Shown piece after piece: positions 45,194 to 55,221 of a stretch of DNA of 64,000 nt. Location: assembly GCF_902499045.1 (NCBI RefSeq), contig NZ_CABVPL010000005.1, forward strand, positions 62,001 through 126,000, written 5' to 3'. The notes beneath the pieces are model-generated. The model had not been told where the DNA came from. It was given only the letters and a program-made list of their open reading frames with translations, and made no database searches. The translations under genes were made by a program, and so were the position numbers. Position 1 is the first letter of the stretch; each line of letters begins with the position of its first letter. This DNA is from Burkholderia latens. Its GTDB lineage: Bacteria > Pseudomonadota > Gammaproteobacteria > Burkholderiales > Burkholderiaceae.

Positions 45194-46687
45194 TCAGCGC
45201 CCTTCGCCGGCCGCCGGCTGCGCGACCGGCAGCGCGAACTCGAACACCGCGCCGCGCCCGTCCCGATCGACGAGCCGGATCGCGCTACCGTTCAGCGCCA
45301 GCATCCGGTGCACGATCAGCAGCCCGAGCCCGCCGCTCGTCGCCGTGCCGCCGCTCAGCGGCCGCTGCGGCCGCTGGAACAGCCCTGCGCGCCGCGCCGG
45401 CGGAATCCCTTCGCCGGTATCCGATACCGTCACGACCACGTGGTCGTCGCGCGGCGTCAGCGCGACTTCGACTTCACCGTGCTGCGGCGTGTGCCGCAAT
45501 GCGTTGTCGAGCAGGTTCGTCAGCACGCGCTCGATCATCCCGAGATCGGCCGACACGACCGGCACGCGCGGCGGAATCCGCGCATGCAGCGCGATGCCGC
45601 GCGACTGCGCGGCCAGCTCGAACTTCTGGAACACGTCCTGCACGAGATCGACGAGCGAGAACGGCTCGCGCTCCGCCTGCACGCCGCCCGACTCGAGCCG
45701 TGCGAGCTCGAACAGCGCCTGCGCGAGCCGGCCGACCTTCGCGCTCTGCGCGAGCGCGATCGACAGATAGCGGCGGCGTTCGGGCTCGGCGAGCGTGTCG
45801 GACTTCAGCGACAGCGTTTCCAGATAGCCGTGCAGCGACGTCAGCGGCGTGCGCAGGTCGTGCGAGATGTTCGTGATCAGTTCGCGCCGCTGCTGGTCCT
45901 GGCGCGTCAGCGCACGCCACTGGTCGCCGATCCGGTCGGCCATCTGCGCGAACGCGGATTCGAGCACCGCGATGTCGTCGCCGCGCCGCCCCGGCGGCGA
46001 GCGCGGCACCGGCGGCTGCGTGTCGGGCGCGCCGTTCGCGTCGAAGCGGCGCATCGCGTCGGTCAGCCGGCGCAGCGGGCGCGTGATGAAGCTGAACGCG
46101 GTCAGGCCCGCGAGCAGGCCGAGCAGCGCGACGACCGCCATCGACCACAGCGTCGTGCGCAACACGTTGCCGGCATCGAAGCGCGCGGCCAGCCGGTCGT
46201 GCGCCTCGCCCAGCAGCACCACGTAGATGTAGCCGGACGGCGGCTGCCCCGCGCGCTGCAGCGGCGCGGCGCTGAACACCTTGCGCGCGTCGGGGCTGCG
46301 CGGATCGTCGCCGAGGATCGGCAACGGATCGCCCGCGATGAAGCGCTGCACCGGCGCGAGATCGACGCGCTCGCGCTTCACGTGGCCCGGCGGCGCGTCG
46401 TCGCCCTTGATGCGCCCGGCATTGTCGAGCAGATACACTTCGACGCTCGGGTTCACGCCCATCAGCTGGCCGAACAGCGTGCGCACGGCGTCCGGGCGCA
46501 GCCCGTTCGCATCCATCAGCGGCGTGCTGCTCGCGATGTGCGCGGCGAGATCGCGCGACAGGCTCTGCACGACTTCCTTCTCGCGCATGTCGTTCGCCCG
46601 GATCTGCAGCCACGCCGACGCACCCGAGCACGCGAGCAGCAGCACCGCGAACACGCACGACAGCCGCTGGGTGAGGGTCAGTTTCAT
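45194..46687 (-). CDS. Sensor histidine kinase, EnvZ/BaeS-like
   Basis: 497 residues. TM1 at about 8-27, a periplasmic sensor of ~150 residues (28-178), TM2 at about 180-202, HAMP at about 200-260, H276 in NISHDLRTPLTSLHGYLE, then N box LLDNALRHTPQHG and G boxes DTGEGIP and GGLGLLIVHRML. The ATG overlaps the regulator stop as TGATG, so the pair is translationally coupled. The periplasmic domain has no recognised fold; the signal is unknown. Confidence 0.93.
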   Translation of the reverse strand: MKLTLTQRLSCVFAVLLLACSGASAWLQIRANDMREKEVVQSLSRDLAAHIASSTPLMDANGLRPDAVRTLFGQLMGVNPSVEVYLLDNAGRIKGDDAPPGHVKRERVDLAPVQRFIAGDPLPILGDDPRSPDARKVFSAAPLQRAGQPPSGYIYVVLLGEAHDRLAARFDAGNVLRTTLWSMAVVALLGLLAGLTAFSFITRPLRRLTDAMRRFDANGAPDTQPPVPRSPPGRRGDDIAVLESAFAQMADRIGDQWRALTRQDQQRRELITNISHDLRTPLTSLHGYLETLSLKSDTLAEPERRRYLSIALAQSAKVGRLAQALFELARLESGGVQAEREPFSLVDLVQDVFQKFELAAQSRGIALHARIPPRVPVVSADLGMIERVLTNLLDNALRHTPQHGEVEVALTPRDDHVVVTVSDTGEGIPPARRAGLFQRPQRPLSGGTATSGGLGLLIVHRMLALNGSAIRLVDRDGRGAVFEFALPVAQPAAGEGR

Positions 46688-47406
46688 CACGCGTCCCGCT
46701 GGCCCGGTGCGGCGAGCTTGTAGCCGCGGCCCCAGACGGTGAGGATCCGCGCGGGCTCGGCCGGATCGGCCTCGATCTTCGCGCGAAGCCGGTTGATGTG
46801 GGTGTTCACCGTGTGTTCGTAGCCTTCGTGCTGGTAGCCCCACACCGCGTTCAGCAGGTCCATCCGCGAGAACACCTTGCCCGGATGCCGCGCGAAGAAA
46901 TACAGCAGGTCGAATTCGCGCGGCGTCAGGTCGATGCGCGTGCCGTCGACGCTCGCTTCCCGCGCGATCGGGTCGATCGACAGCCCGGCGACGTCGAGCG
47001 TGCCCGCGTCGATCCGCGAGTCGCGCGCGAGCGCGTCGACACGCCGCAGCAGCGCCTTCACCCGCGCGACGAGTTCGAGCACCGAGAACGGCTTCGCCAG
47101 GTAGTCGTCCGCGCCGAGTTCGAGACCGAGGATCCGGTGCACCTCGCTCGAGCGCGCGCTCGTGATGATGATCGGCGTGTAGCGCGCCATCGCGCGGGCG
47201 CGGCGGCAGATTTCCAGGCCGTCGACGCCGGGCAGCATCAGGTCGAGGATCAGCGCATCCCAGTTGCCCTGCTCGAGCAGGCGCAGGCCTTCGCTGCCGT
47301 CCGCGCTGTGCACGACTTCGTAGCGCTCGTCGCGCAGGTGCAGGCTCAGCACGTCGGCGATGTCGGCGTCGTCTTCGACGATCAGGATGCGTTTGGGGTG
47401 GTCCAT
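46687..47406 (-). CDS. OmpR-type response regulator
   Basis: 239 residues from ATG 47406 (MDHPKRILIVEDD). Receiver: acidic pair at 11-13, phospho-acceptor D55 in ILDLMLPGVDG, Lys in LAKPFSV. Winged-helix output about 140-232: REFDLLYFFARHPGKVFSRMDLLNAVWGYQ, HINRLRAKIE and TVWGRGYKL. Partner of the kinase encoded immediately downstream. The upstream gap contains its promoter; targets are unknown but the adjacent import operon is a reasonable candidate. Confidence 0.94.
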   Translation of the reverse strand: MDHPKRILIVEDDADIADVLSLHLRDERYEVVHSADGSEGLRLLEQGNWDALILDLMLPGVDGLEICRRARAMARYTPIIITSARSSEVHRILGLELGADDYLAKPFSVLELVARVKALLRRVDALARDSRIDAGTLDVAGLSIDPIAREASVDGTRIDLTPREFDLLYFFARHPGKVFSRMDLLNAVWGYQHEGYEHTVNTHINRLRAKIEADPAEPARILTVWGRGYKLAAPGQRDA

Positions 47407-47835
47407 GGCGGTCGGGGCGGTGCATCGGTACGGTCCGGCAAGCCGGACGGCGGTTCCGGGCGGCCCGGCGCCGGAAAACCGGCGGCCGGGGACGAATCGC
47501 GGCAGCCGCGCCGCGCTACCGCCATTGTGCGGAATTTTGCGGCGGGAAGGGGTCACGTTTCGTTTAAGTTTTGGATCGCGCTCGTGATGCGAGCCAATGT
47601 CCGCAACGCTTCGCGCTCCGGCCCCGCAAGCCCGATTCCCGGCGCGCTCGGCCATGACGAGCGCGAGCCGCGCGGCTGCGCCGCAAGAGCGGCAGCGCTT
47701 GCCCGTTTCGATCCGAAAGACCGTGACGAACGATTTCGTTCGCGACGTTGACGCGTCCGCCCGTATCGGCGGCTATAAAAAGCCCCGGCGCCGGCGGTCC
47801 GAACGTCGCGATGGCAGACAGACACGCGGCGCCGA
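47407..47835. other. Intergenic region between two-component pair and YejF gene
   Basis: 429 bases. Contains the promoter of the OmpR-type gene (AT-rich patch GTTTCGTTTAAGTTTTGG at about 47557), a perfect palindromic element CGAACGATTTCGTTCG at 47727-47742, and a terminator-like element at 47775-47798. No coding frame seems real. Confidence 0.5.
47775..47798 (-). terminator. Probable terminator of the import operon
   Basis: On the minus strand a GC-only palindromic segment (CCGCCGGCGCCGGGGC) is followed by TTTTTAT, 38-60 bases beyond the stop of the YejF gene. The exact stem is ambiguous because the core is self-complementary. Confidence 0.45.
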
Positions 47836-49488
47836 TCAAACCGGCACGATCGGCAGCGCTGGCGTGGCCGGGTACGGCGGTGCAGGCAACGAGGCAGACA
47901 GCAGCGAGCGTGTGTACGGGTGCGCCGGCGCATCGAATAACGCCAGCGTTTCCCGCGCCTCCACGATGCGTCCCGACTTCATCACGACAACGCGATGCGC
48001 CATCGCCCGAATGACGGCAAGATCATGCGTGATCAGCAGATAGCTGATGCCGTACTTCTTTTGCAGGCTCGCGAGGAGGCTCAGAACCTGCCGCTGAACC
48101 GAGACATCGAGCGCGCTCGTCGGCTCGTCGAGCACGAGGAGTTCGGGCTCGACGGCGAGCGCGCGGGCAATCGCGATGCGCTGACGCTGCCCGCCGGAGA
48201 ACTCCTGCGGGTAGCGCAGCAACGCATCGTCGCCGAGCCCTACTTCGGCGAGCAACGCGCTCACCCGCGCACGGCGCGCCGTCTCGTCGAGTTGCGGGCG
48301 ATGCACGCGCAGGCCTTCACCGACGATCTGCTCGATGGTCATGCGCGGGGAAAGCGAGCCGAACGGATCTTGAAAGACGACCTGCACGATGGCGCAAAGC
48401 CTGCGCCATTCGGCGGGCGAGGCCCGGTACCGGTCGAGCGAGCGTCCGCGCACCTTCACGTCGCCCTCGGCCGCGCGCTGCAAGCCGAGCACCGTGGCCG
48501 CCAGGCTCGATTTGCCCGAGCCCGATTCGCCCACGATGCCGAGCGTCTCCCCGCGACGCACGAACAAATCGGCGTTGTCGACGGCTCGAAAGCGCGCGGC
48601 CTTGAATAGCCCCCGTAGCCCTTTCGCACGCGTCCGATAATCGACGGCAAGCGCCTGTACGTCGAGCACGCGAGCAGCCGTGTCCGCGACAGGTGCGACA
48701 TCGCGCATCGGCTCGCTGTTTAGCAGACGCTGCGTATAGGCGTGGCCCGGATGGGCGAACAGCGCCGCGGTCTCGTTCGTCTCGACGAGCGCCCCCTTCT
48801 CCATGACGGCCACACGCTGGGCGAAGCGCTGCACGAGGTGCAGATCGTGCGTGATCATCAGCACGGCCATGCCGCCCTCGTGTGCCGCCTCCTCCTGCAG
48901 CTCCACCAGCAGTTCGACGATCTGTTGACGCACCGTGACGTCGAGCGCCGTCGTCGGCTCGTCCGCGAGCAGCAGGCGCGGGCCGCACGCCAGCGCCATC
49001 GCGATCATCGCGCGCTGGCGCTGGCCGCCGGAAAGCTGATGAGCAAAATAATCGACGCGGCGCTGGGGCTCGGGAATGCCGGTGCGATGCAGCAGCTCGA
49101 TCGCCCGCGCGCGTGCCGCATTGGGCGCCAGGCCCTCGTGCAGGCGCAGGCTTTCGACGATCTGCCGGCCGATCGTGAAAAGAGGATTGAGGGCCGTCAT
49201 CGGCTCTTGAAAGACCATCGCGATGTCGCGCCCGCGTATGCCGCGCATCTGCCGCTCGCTCTTGCCGAGCAGGTCTTCCCCGTCGAACACGATGCGCCCG
49301 CCGACGGTCGCGTCGTCGAGGAGCCGCAGGATCGACAGTGCCGTCAGGCTCTTGCCGGAACCGGATTCGCCGACGAGTGCGACACGCTCGCCGCGTCCTA
49401 TCGCGAGATCGAGGCCGTGCACGCAACGCTTGTCGCCGAAGCTGACCGTCAGCCCTTCGATCGACAGCAGTGGGGCCGGGACCGTCAT
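47836..49488 (-). CDS. yejF: Peptide ABC transporter, double ATP-binding subunit (YejF type)
   Basis: 550 residues with two complete ATPase domains. First: Walker A GESGSGKS near residue 40, signature LSGGQRQR, Walker [13 protein letters not shown]. Second: Walker A GESGSGKS near 325, signature FSGGQRQR, Walker [13 protein letters not shown]. This fused form is typical of YejF. It drives import through YejB and YejE. The ATG overlaps the yejE stop by four bases. The YejABEF family takes up peptides such as microcin C in E. coli and affects resistance to antimicrobial peptides. Confidence 0.93.
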   Translation of the reverse strand: MTVPAPLLSIEGLTVSFGDKRCVHGLDLAIGRGERVALVGESGSGKSLTALSILRLLDDATVGGRIVFDGEDLLGKSERQMRGIRGRDIAMVFQEPMTALNPLFTIGRQIVESLRLHEGLAPNAARARAIELLHRTGIPEPQRRVDYFAHQLSGGQRQRAMIAMALACGPRLLLADEPTTALDVTVRQQIVELLVELQEEAAHEGGMAVLMITHDLHLVQRFAQRVAVMEKGALVETNETAALFAHPGHAYTQRLLNSEPMRDVAPVADTAARVLDVQALAVDYRTRAKGLRGLFKAARFRAVDNADLFVRRGETLGIVGESGSGKSSLAATVLGLQRAAEGDVKVRGRSLDRYRASPAEWRRLCAIVQVVFQDPFGSLSPRMTIEQIVGEGLRVHRPQLDETARRARVSALLAEVGLGDDALLRYPQEFSGGQRQRIAIARALAVEPELLVLDEPTSALDVSVQRQVLSLLASLQKKYGISYLLITHDLAVIRAMAHRVVVMKSGRIVEARETLALFDAPAHPYTRSLLSASLPAPPYPATPALPIVPV

Positions 49489-50591
49489 TTTCCGCCTCCG
49501 AATGCCGAGCCGCCGCGGCGCGTATCGAGCGCGTTGCGCAGCGCATCGCCCATGAACGTCAGCAGCAGCAGCGTGACGACGAGCGCGGCAAACGCCGATG
49601 CCGAGATCCACCACGCGTCGAGATTGTTCTTGCCCTCCTGCAGCAGTTCGCCGAGGCTCGGCGTGGGCGGCGCGACGCCGAGGCCCAGGAAGTCGAGGCT
49701 CGTCAGTGCGAGAATCGCGGCGCTCATCCGAAACGGCAGGAACGTGATGACGGGCGTGAGACTGTTCGGCAACACGTGGCGCCAGATGATCTGCCAATTC
49801 GAAAGCCCCATCGTGCGCGCCGCCCGCACGTAATCGAGCGAGCGATTGCGCAGGAACTCCGCGCGCACGTAGTCGGATAGCGAAAGCCAGCCGAACATCG
49901 ACAACAGCACGAACAACAGCCAGAACGTGGGCTCGAAGATCGACGCGAAGATGATGAGCAGATAGAGATCGGGCATCGAACTCCAGATTTCGATGAGGCG
50001 TTGCCCGACGAGATCGGTGCGCCCCCCGTAAAAGCCCTGCACGGCGCCCGTCAGCACGCCGAGCACGACGCCGGACGCCGTCAGCGCCAGCGCCATCAGC
50101 ACCGATACGCGAAAACCGTAGAGCAGCCGTGCGAGCACGTCGCGGCCGAATTGATCGGTGCCGAGCCAGGACGACGAAGAAGGCGGCGCCGGGAACGGCC
50201 GCGACGCGAAGTAATCGATCGTGTCGTAGTAGTGGGCATCGAGCGGATAGACGGCGAAATTGCCGCCCGTACCAAGGCGCGAGCGGATGAACGGATCGAG
50301 ATAGTTCGTTCGCGCCGGAAAATCTCCGCCGAATATCGTCTCGGGATAAGTCGTGAAGATCGGGAAGTAGTAATGCCCGTCATAGCGGACGACGAGCGGC
50401 TTGTCGTTGACGATCAACTCGCCCATCAGGCTCACGACGAACAGCGCGACGAACAGGACAAGGCTCCAATAGCCGAGCCGCTGACGCTTGAAGCGCAGCC
50501 ACGTACGTCGCCACGGCGACGGCGAAGCGGCGCGCGCCGCGGGCTCAGCGATCGGCGCTGTCGAACTGGATACGGGGGTCGACGAGGACAT
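49485..50591 (-). CDS. yejE: Peptide ABC transporter permease (YejE type)
   Basis: 368 residues from ATG 50591; a TTG at 50606 is possible. It begins with a long cytoplasmic tail rich in Ser and Ala, then TM1 (LGYWSLVLFVALFVVSLMGEL), a periplasmic stretch of ~90 residues with the DAHYYDTIDYFASRPFPAP segment typical of YejE, and five more helices. The ABC-contacting EAA loop is YVRAARTMGLSNWQIIWRHVLPNS. It overlaps the yejB end by 47 bases. Confidence 0.92.
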   Translation of the reverse strand: MSSSTPVSSSTAPIAEPAARAASPSPWRRTWLRFKRQRLGYWSLVLFVALFVVSLMGELIVNDKPLVVRYDGHYYFPIFTTYPETIFGGDFPARTNYLDPFIRSRLGTGGNFAVYPLDAHYYDTIDYFASRPFPAPPSSSSWLGTDQFGRDVLARLLYGFRVSVLMALALTASGVVLGVLTGAVQGFYGGRTDLVGQRLIEIWSSMPDLYLLIIFASIFEPTFWLLFVLLSMFGWLSLSDYVRAEFLRNRSLDYVRAARTMGLSNWQIIWRHVLPNSLTPVITFLPFRMSAAILALTSLDFLGLGVAPPTPSLGELLQEGKNNLDAWWISASAFAALVVTLLLLTFMGDALRNALDTRRGGSAFGGGK

Positions 50592-51591
50592 AGCAGACGT
50601 CAGCAATCAGTTTGGTGAGAAGGCCGATCAGCGTGAACAGAAACAGCGAGCCGAGCACGACCGGATAGTCGCGGCGAATCGCGGCATCGTACGAAAGCTG
50701 GCCCATGCCGTTCAGGGAAAAAAGCGTCTCGATCAGCAGATTGCCGTTCAGGAACGCCCCGACGAAGGCGGCGGGCAAGCCTGTCAGCAGCGGAATCGCC
50801 GCGTTGCGCAGCACGTGCCGGCCAAGGACGTGGCGCCGCGGCACCCCCTTTGCGCGCGCGGTCAGCACATACTGGCGCCCGATCTCTTCGAGAAACGTGT
50901 TCTTGGTCAGAATCGTGACCACGGCGAAATTGCCGACGACCGACGCCGTGACCGGCAACGCCATGTGCCAGAGATAATCGAGCAGCTTGCCGACGGGCGT
51001 GAGCGAATCGAAATCGTCCGACGTGAGCCCGCGCATCGGGAATACGTCCCAGAACGTGCCGCCGCCGAACAGCATGAGCAGCAGTACGCCGAGCACGAAG
51101 CCCGGAATCGCGTAGCCGACGAGCACCAGCACGCTCGTGGCCGTATCGAAGCGCGAACCGTTGCGCACCGCCTTCGCGATGCCGAGCGGCACGGCGCACA
51201 GGTACGTAAGCACGATCGTCCAGCACCCGAGCGATAGCGATACGGGCAGCCGCGAGCGGATCACGTGCCAGACGCTGTCGTGCTGGAAATACGACTGGCC
51301 GAGATCGAACCGCGCGTAGCTCGCGAGCATCAGCCCGTAGCGCGTGAGCGGCGGCTTGTCGAAGCCGAACTGTTTCTTGATCTGTTCGATCTGCTGCGGA
51401 TCGACGCCCTGGCTGCCGTGGTAGCCGCCGCTTGCGGCGCTTTCGCCGTGCACCGCGCCGCGCCGCAGCTGCATCACCATTTGCTCCACGGGCCCGCCGG
51501 GCACGAATTGCGTGACGACGAAGCTCAGCGTCACCACGCCGAGCAATGTCGGGACCATGAGCACGACGCGTCTCAACAGGTAGGCAAACAT
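50545..51591 (-). CDS. yejB: Peptide ABC transporter permease (YejB type)
   Basis: 348 residues, six helices. TM1 is LLRRVVLMVPTLLGVVTLSFVV, followed by the family segment QFVPGGPVEQMVMQLR and the YejB insert with QQIEQIKKQFGFDKPPLTRYG. The EAA loop is YVLTARAKGVPRRHVLGRHVLRNA. It pairs with YejE to form the inner-membrane channel. It begins seven bases after the solute-binding protein gene. Confidence 0.93.
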   Translation of the reverse strand: MFAYLLRRVVLMVPTLLGVVTLSFVVTQFVPGGPVEQMVMQLRRGAVHGESAASGGYHGSQGVDPQQIEQIKKQFGFDKPPLTRYGLMLASYARFDLGQSYFQHDSVWHVIRSRLPVSLSLGCWTIVLTYLCAVPLGIAKAVRNGSRFDTATSVLVLVGYAIPGFVLGVLLLMLFGGGTFWDVFPMRGLTSDDFDSLTPVGKLLDYLWHMALPVTASVVGNFAVVTILTKNTFLEEIGRQYVLTARAKGVPRRHVLGRHVLRNAAIPLLTGLPAAFVGAFLNGNLLIETLFSLNGMGQLSYDAAIRRDYPVVLGSLFLFTLIGLLTKLIADVCYVLVDPRIQFDSADR

Positions 51592-51598
51592 GGCGTCC

Positions 51599-53557
51599 TC
51601 ATCGATCGCGGGCGACCGGCCCCGCGTGCGCCGCCGCCGGCGGAACGTTCGCGACCGCCGAAGGGCGGCGATACCAATAGTCGATCACCCAGTCCTCGTA
51701 CTGATAGCTGTCGGGCACGACCGGCGGATGGCCGAGCGCGGACTTGTAGGCGATGCGCGCGTGCGGCATGTAGTACTGAGGCACGAGGTAATACTCGTTC
51801 ACGAGCACGCGATCGAGGGCGCGCGTGGCGGCCGCGAGATCGTCGAGCGTCGTGGCGGAAACGGCCGCGCGCACGAGTGCGTCGACAGCCGCGGAACGGA
51901 TGCCCGGATAGTTTTCGGAGCCGGGCTGCGACGCCGCCGCACTCCCGAAACGGCGCTCGAGCTCGATGCCGGGAATCGTCACGGGCGGATAGATATAGGT
52001 CGTCATGTCGAACTGGAAGTTGTCGAGTCGCTTCTCGTAGATCGCACTGTCGAGCTCGCGCATGTGCGCGTCGATGCCGAGGGTCTGCAGCGCCTGCGTG
52101 TAGGGCACGATGACCCGATCCATGCCCGGCTGGTCGTCGATGATCTCGATCGTCATCGGCGTGCCGGTCGCATCGCGCAGCGCGCCGTCCCAGAAATGCC
52201 AGCCGGCCTCGGCGAGCAGCTCGCGCGCGCGGCGCAGGTTGGCACGCAACGAGCCCGGCGGCAACGTGCCGGCCGGCTGCACCATCGGCCCGAATACCGC
52301 GGGCGGCAACGACGCGCGATAGGGCGCGAGCAGTGCGAGCTCCTTGGCATTCGGGATGCCGGTGGCGCCGAAGGGGCTGTCCTGCCAGAAACTGCCGAGC
52401 CGGCGATACTGGCCGTAGAACATCATCCGGTTCATCCAGTCGTAGTCGAACGCGAGCGCGAGCGCCTCACGCACGCGCCTATCCTTGAACTTCGGCTCGC
52501 GCGTATTGATGATGAAGCCCTGCATCTGCGGCGGTCCATCCGGAAACATCGCCTTTTTCAGCATGCCGTTGTCGAAATTCCGGCCCACGTACTTGCGCGC
52601 CCATTGTGTGGAGCTGTACTCGACGTTCACGTCGGAATCTCCGGCCTTCAGCGCTTCGAGCTGCGTGTAGTGGTCGAGGTACAGCTTGAACGTGATGCGG
52701 CGAAAGCGGTACATGCCGCGCCGCGACGGCAGCGCCGATGCCCAATATGCGGGGTTTCGGTAATACGTGATGGTCTTGTCGTTCGGGCGCGACTCGACGA
52801 GGTACGGGCCGCTCGCAATGGGCGGTTCCGTCGCGATCCGATCGAACGGCACGCGCGTGCCGTCCGGCCGCGCGCCCCACTTCGGCGAAAACACGGGCAG
52901 ATCTCCCGCGATCAGCACCGACGCGCGCGATGCATCGACGAAATCGAATCGCACGGTAAGGCGGTCCACGACCTCGGCACGGCGGATCGCGGCGAATTGC
53001 GACGCGTACAACGGAGACGCCCCCGGGCTTTTCAGCATCTCGAGCGAATATTTCACGTCGGCAGCCGTGATCGCGTCGCCGTTCGAAAAGCGGGCGGCAG
53101 GGTTGATGTGGAACGTCGCCGAGCGGCCATCGGCGGCTACTTCGACGTCGTCGGCGATCAGCGCGTACTCGCTCGCGAGTTCGTCCCAGCTGCGCTGCAT
53201 CAGCGTATCGAACATGAGATTGCGTACGTCGGGCGCCGGTTGACCGCGAACGACGAACGGGTTCATCGAGTCGTAGCTTTGCTGCTCGTTGTAGTTGGTG
53301 AACACCAGTTCGCCGTTCGCAGGCGCATCGGGCTGCGCGTAGTCGAAATGCGTGAAGCCGGACGCGTACTTCGGGGTGCCGAATTGCGCGATCGCCGTGG
53401 CCGCGCGGGCGGATACCGGCCATACGGCAGTTGCCGGCACCGCGATCGCGAGCATCGCGACGGCACGAGCGAACGCGGTGCCCGCAGCGCAGCGCCTCGT
53501 AGCACGGCGAAAGGGCTGCGCCGCGGCGGTATCGACGAACGTTGCGCGCGCAATCAT
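51599..53557 (-). CDS. yejA: Periplasmic peptide-binding protein (YejA type)
   Basis: 652 residues from ATG 53557, which overlaps the TPR gene stop as ATGA. A signal peptide with cleavage after VSARA (about residue 51) precedes a family-5 solute-binding domain: GTPKYASGFTHFDYAQPDAPANGEL is the characteristic YejA start, and FNNYNEQQSYDSMNPFV-like and QTEALKAGDSDVNVEYSS regions follow. It captures the substrate in the periplasm and hands it to YejBE. Unlike E. coli YejA it is embedded in an operon with TonB components. Confidence 0.93.
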   Translation of the reverse strand: MIARATFVDTAAAQPFRRATRRCAAGTAFARAVAMLAIAVPATAVWPVSARAATAIAQFGTPKYASGFTHFDYAQPDAPANGELVFTNYNEQQSYDSMNPFVVRGQPAPDVRNLMFDTLMQRSWDELASEYALIADDVEVAADGRSATFHINPAARFSNGDAITAADVKYSLEMLKSPGASPLYASQFAAIRRAEVVDRLTVRFDFVDASRASVLIAGDLPVFSPKWGARPDGTRVPFDRIATEPPIASGPYLVESRPNDKTITYYRNPAYWASALPSRRGMYRFRRITFKLYLDHYTQLEALKAGDSDVNVEYSSTQWARKYVGRNFDNGMLKKAMFPDGPPQMQGFIINTREPKFKDRRVREALALAFDYDWMNRMMFYGQYRRLGSFWQDSPFGATGIPNAKELALLAPYRASLPPAVFGPMVQPAGTLPPGSLRANLRRARELLAEAGWHFWDGALRDATGTPMTIEIIDDQPGMDRVIVPYTQALQTLGIDAHMRELDSAIYEKRLDNFQFDMTTYIYPPVTIPGIELERRFGSAAASQPGSENYPGIRSAAVDALVRAAVSATTLDDLAAATRALDRVLVNEYYLVPQYYMPHARIAYKSALGHPPVVPDSYQYEDWVIDYWYRRPSAVANVPPAAAHAGPVARDR

Positions 53558-54774
53558 TTCGACGCAACCAGCAGCCACAGCCGCGCCAGATCGGCTGCCC
53601 CGTCCGTGCCTTTGACCGCGTTGAACGCCTGCTGCGCACGCGCTTTCTGTCCGCCGAGGTAATAGGCGATGCCCAGATGCAGCCGGGCCTCGTCGGCGTG
53701 ATCGAGTCCGCCCTTGGCGATCGCCGCCTGCATGGCCGCGATACCGTCTGCGGTCTGGCCCGCGAAGACCCGATTGAATGCCTGGTCGATGGCGGAAACC
53801 GGTTGCGCGCCGTCGTCAGGCGCCGCGGCGCGCCTGGCCGCGAGCGCCTGCAGCCGCTTTTCGCGCTCGGCCTGTGCGTCGCGACCGAGCACGCCGGCCG
53901 CAAAGCCCTTGTCGATCACCTGCTTCGCTTCGGCCGGCGTGCCGGCGACGAGCGCGAGCTGCGTCATTTCCATATAGTCTTCGGCGGTGGCAAGCGAACC
54001 GGTGGCGCGGCGCAGTCGGTACAGATCGAGGTCGAGCCGCGACGAGTAGCCCGGTTTCGCGCGGATAGCCGCGAAAAGATCGTTCCAGTAGACGGGCTTC
54101 GAATGATAGGCAACGAGCGCTTCGAGCGCACTGCGGTAGGCCGCATCGTCCTTCGCGCGCTGCGCGCTGGTGCCGAGCAACTGAAGCTGCCCTTCGTCAG
54201 GCGCCTGGCCCGCGCGCACCATGCCGTCGATCGCCGGCTTGAGCGTCCTCACGACGCCGCCGAAGTCGTTGGACTGATAGTAGGCCTGCGCAAGCAGCAG
54301 CCGCATCTGTGGATCGTTGCCGCCGGCCTTCAGATACCGCTGCCCGGTCGCGATCGCGTGTGCGTAATCGCGCTGCTGAAACTCGATGCCGGCGAGCACC
54401 GCGTCGATGCGCGCCTCGTCCTGGCCCGACAGGCGCCCGCCGCTCAGCAACGATTCGTACGCGCGAGCGGCCGTGGCGTTGTCGCCGGCCGCCATCGCTG
54501 CCGCGCCGCGCATCTGCTCGATCACGGAAACCTCGTAGGGCGTCTTGTTCGCTACGGCCGCGGCCGCGTCGAGCTTCGCGAGCGCATCCTTGTACTTGCG
54601 GGCACGGTAGAGTTCCTGGGCTGCATTGAGCGGCTTCGCGAGCTCGGGCCGCAGCGTATCGGCCGCGCGCGCCTGTGCCGGCCACATCGCGGCGAGCGCA
54701 ACGGCGGCGAGCACCGCAGTCGCCGTCGCCGTCGCTGCGGCCGCCCGGCCGAGAGGTCGAGAGTTCGTTCGCAT
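53554..54774 (-). CDS. Exported TPR protein of the import operon
   Basis: 406 residues. Hydrophobic signal region at 9-30, cleavage after ARA (about residue 37). TPR-like helical repeats follow: LNAAQELYRARKYKDALAKLDAAAAV, IDAVLAGIEFQQRDYAHAIATGQRYLKAGG, and ARLHLGIAYYLGGQKARAQQAFNAV near the end. The middle is more loosely helical. It sits between the second exbD and yejA, with a four-base overlap to yejA, so it presumably acts in the periplasm with the TonB system or the binding protein. Specific function unknown. Confidence 0.8.
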   Translation of the reverse strand: MRTNSRPLGRAAAATATATAVLAAVALAAMWPAQARAADTLRPELAKPLNAAQELYRARKYKDALAKLDAAAAVANKTPYEVSVIEQMRGAAAMAAGDNATAARAYESLLSGGRLSGQDEARIDAVLAGIEFQQRDYAHAIATGQRYLKAGGNDPQMRLLLAQAYYQSNDFGGVVRTLKPAIDGMVRAGQAPDEGQLQLLGTSAQRAKDDAAYRSALEALVAYHSKPVYWNDLFAAIRAKPGYSSRLDLDLYRLRRATGSLATAEDYMEMTQLALVAGTPAEAKQVIDKGFAAGVLGRDAQAEREKRLQALAARRAAAPDDGAQPVSAIDQAFNRVFAGQTADGIAAMQAAIAKGGLDHADEARLHLGIAYYLGGQKARAQQAFNAVKGTDGAADLARLWLLVASK

Positions 54775-54783
54775 TCCCGTTCC

Positions 54784-55212
54784 CTATTGCATGTACTGCT
54801 CGTTGCCGACGAGGCCGATCTTCGTCGCGCCTTCGCGCTCGGCCGCTGCGAGCACTTCGGCAACGACCTTGTACGGTGCGAGCTTGTTCGGCAACAGATG
54901 AATCTCGGGCTGCACGGGTTGTGCAGCCGCCTGCGCGAGCTTCGTCTCGAGCGCACCGCGATCGGTGACGGGCGCCCCGTTCCACGTGATCGTGCCGTCG
55001 AAGTCGATATCGATCTGCACGACCTGCGGCGACGCGGCCGGCGGCGGGTTGCCTACGGGCAAGTTCATCTTTACCGCGTGCATCTGGATCGGAATCGTGA
55101 TGATGAGCATGATCAGCAACACGAGCATCACGTCGATGAGCGGCGTCGTGTTGATGTCGGCCATCACTTCCGGCTCGCCGCCGCCCGAGCGCGAAGATAC
55201 GTTCATTCCCAT
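54784..55212 (-). CDS. exbD: ExbD-type proton channel subunit (second copy)
   Basis: 142 residues from ATG 55212 preceded by AGGAGG; a GTG six bases upstream is less likely. One membrane segment at about 19-40 with the essential Asp in NTTPLIDVMLVLLIMLIITIP, then a periplasmic domain ending EREGATKIGLVGNEQYM. ExbD dimers sit inside the ExbB pentamer and energise TonB with the proton gradient. It differs from the first copy in its periplasmic domain, so the two may form a heterodimer as in the ExbD1/ExbD2 arrangement of xanthomonads. Confidence 0.9.
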   Translation of the reverse strand: MGMNVSSRSGGGEPEVMADINTTPLIDVMLVLLIMLIITIPIQMHAVKMNLPVGNPPPAASPQVVQIDIDFDGTITWNGAPVTDRGALETKLAQAAAQPVQPEIHLLPNKLAPYKVVAEVLAAAEREGATKIGLVGNEQYMQ

Positions 55213-55221
55213 CGTCACCTC

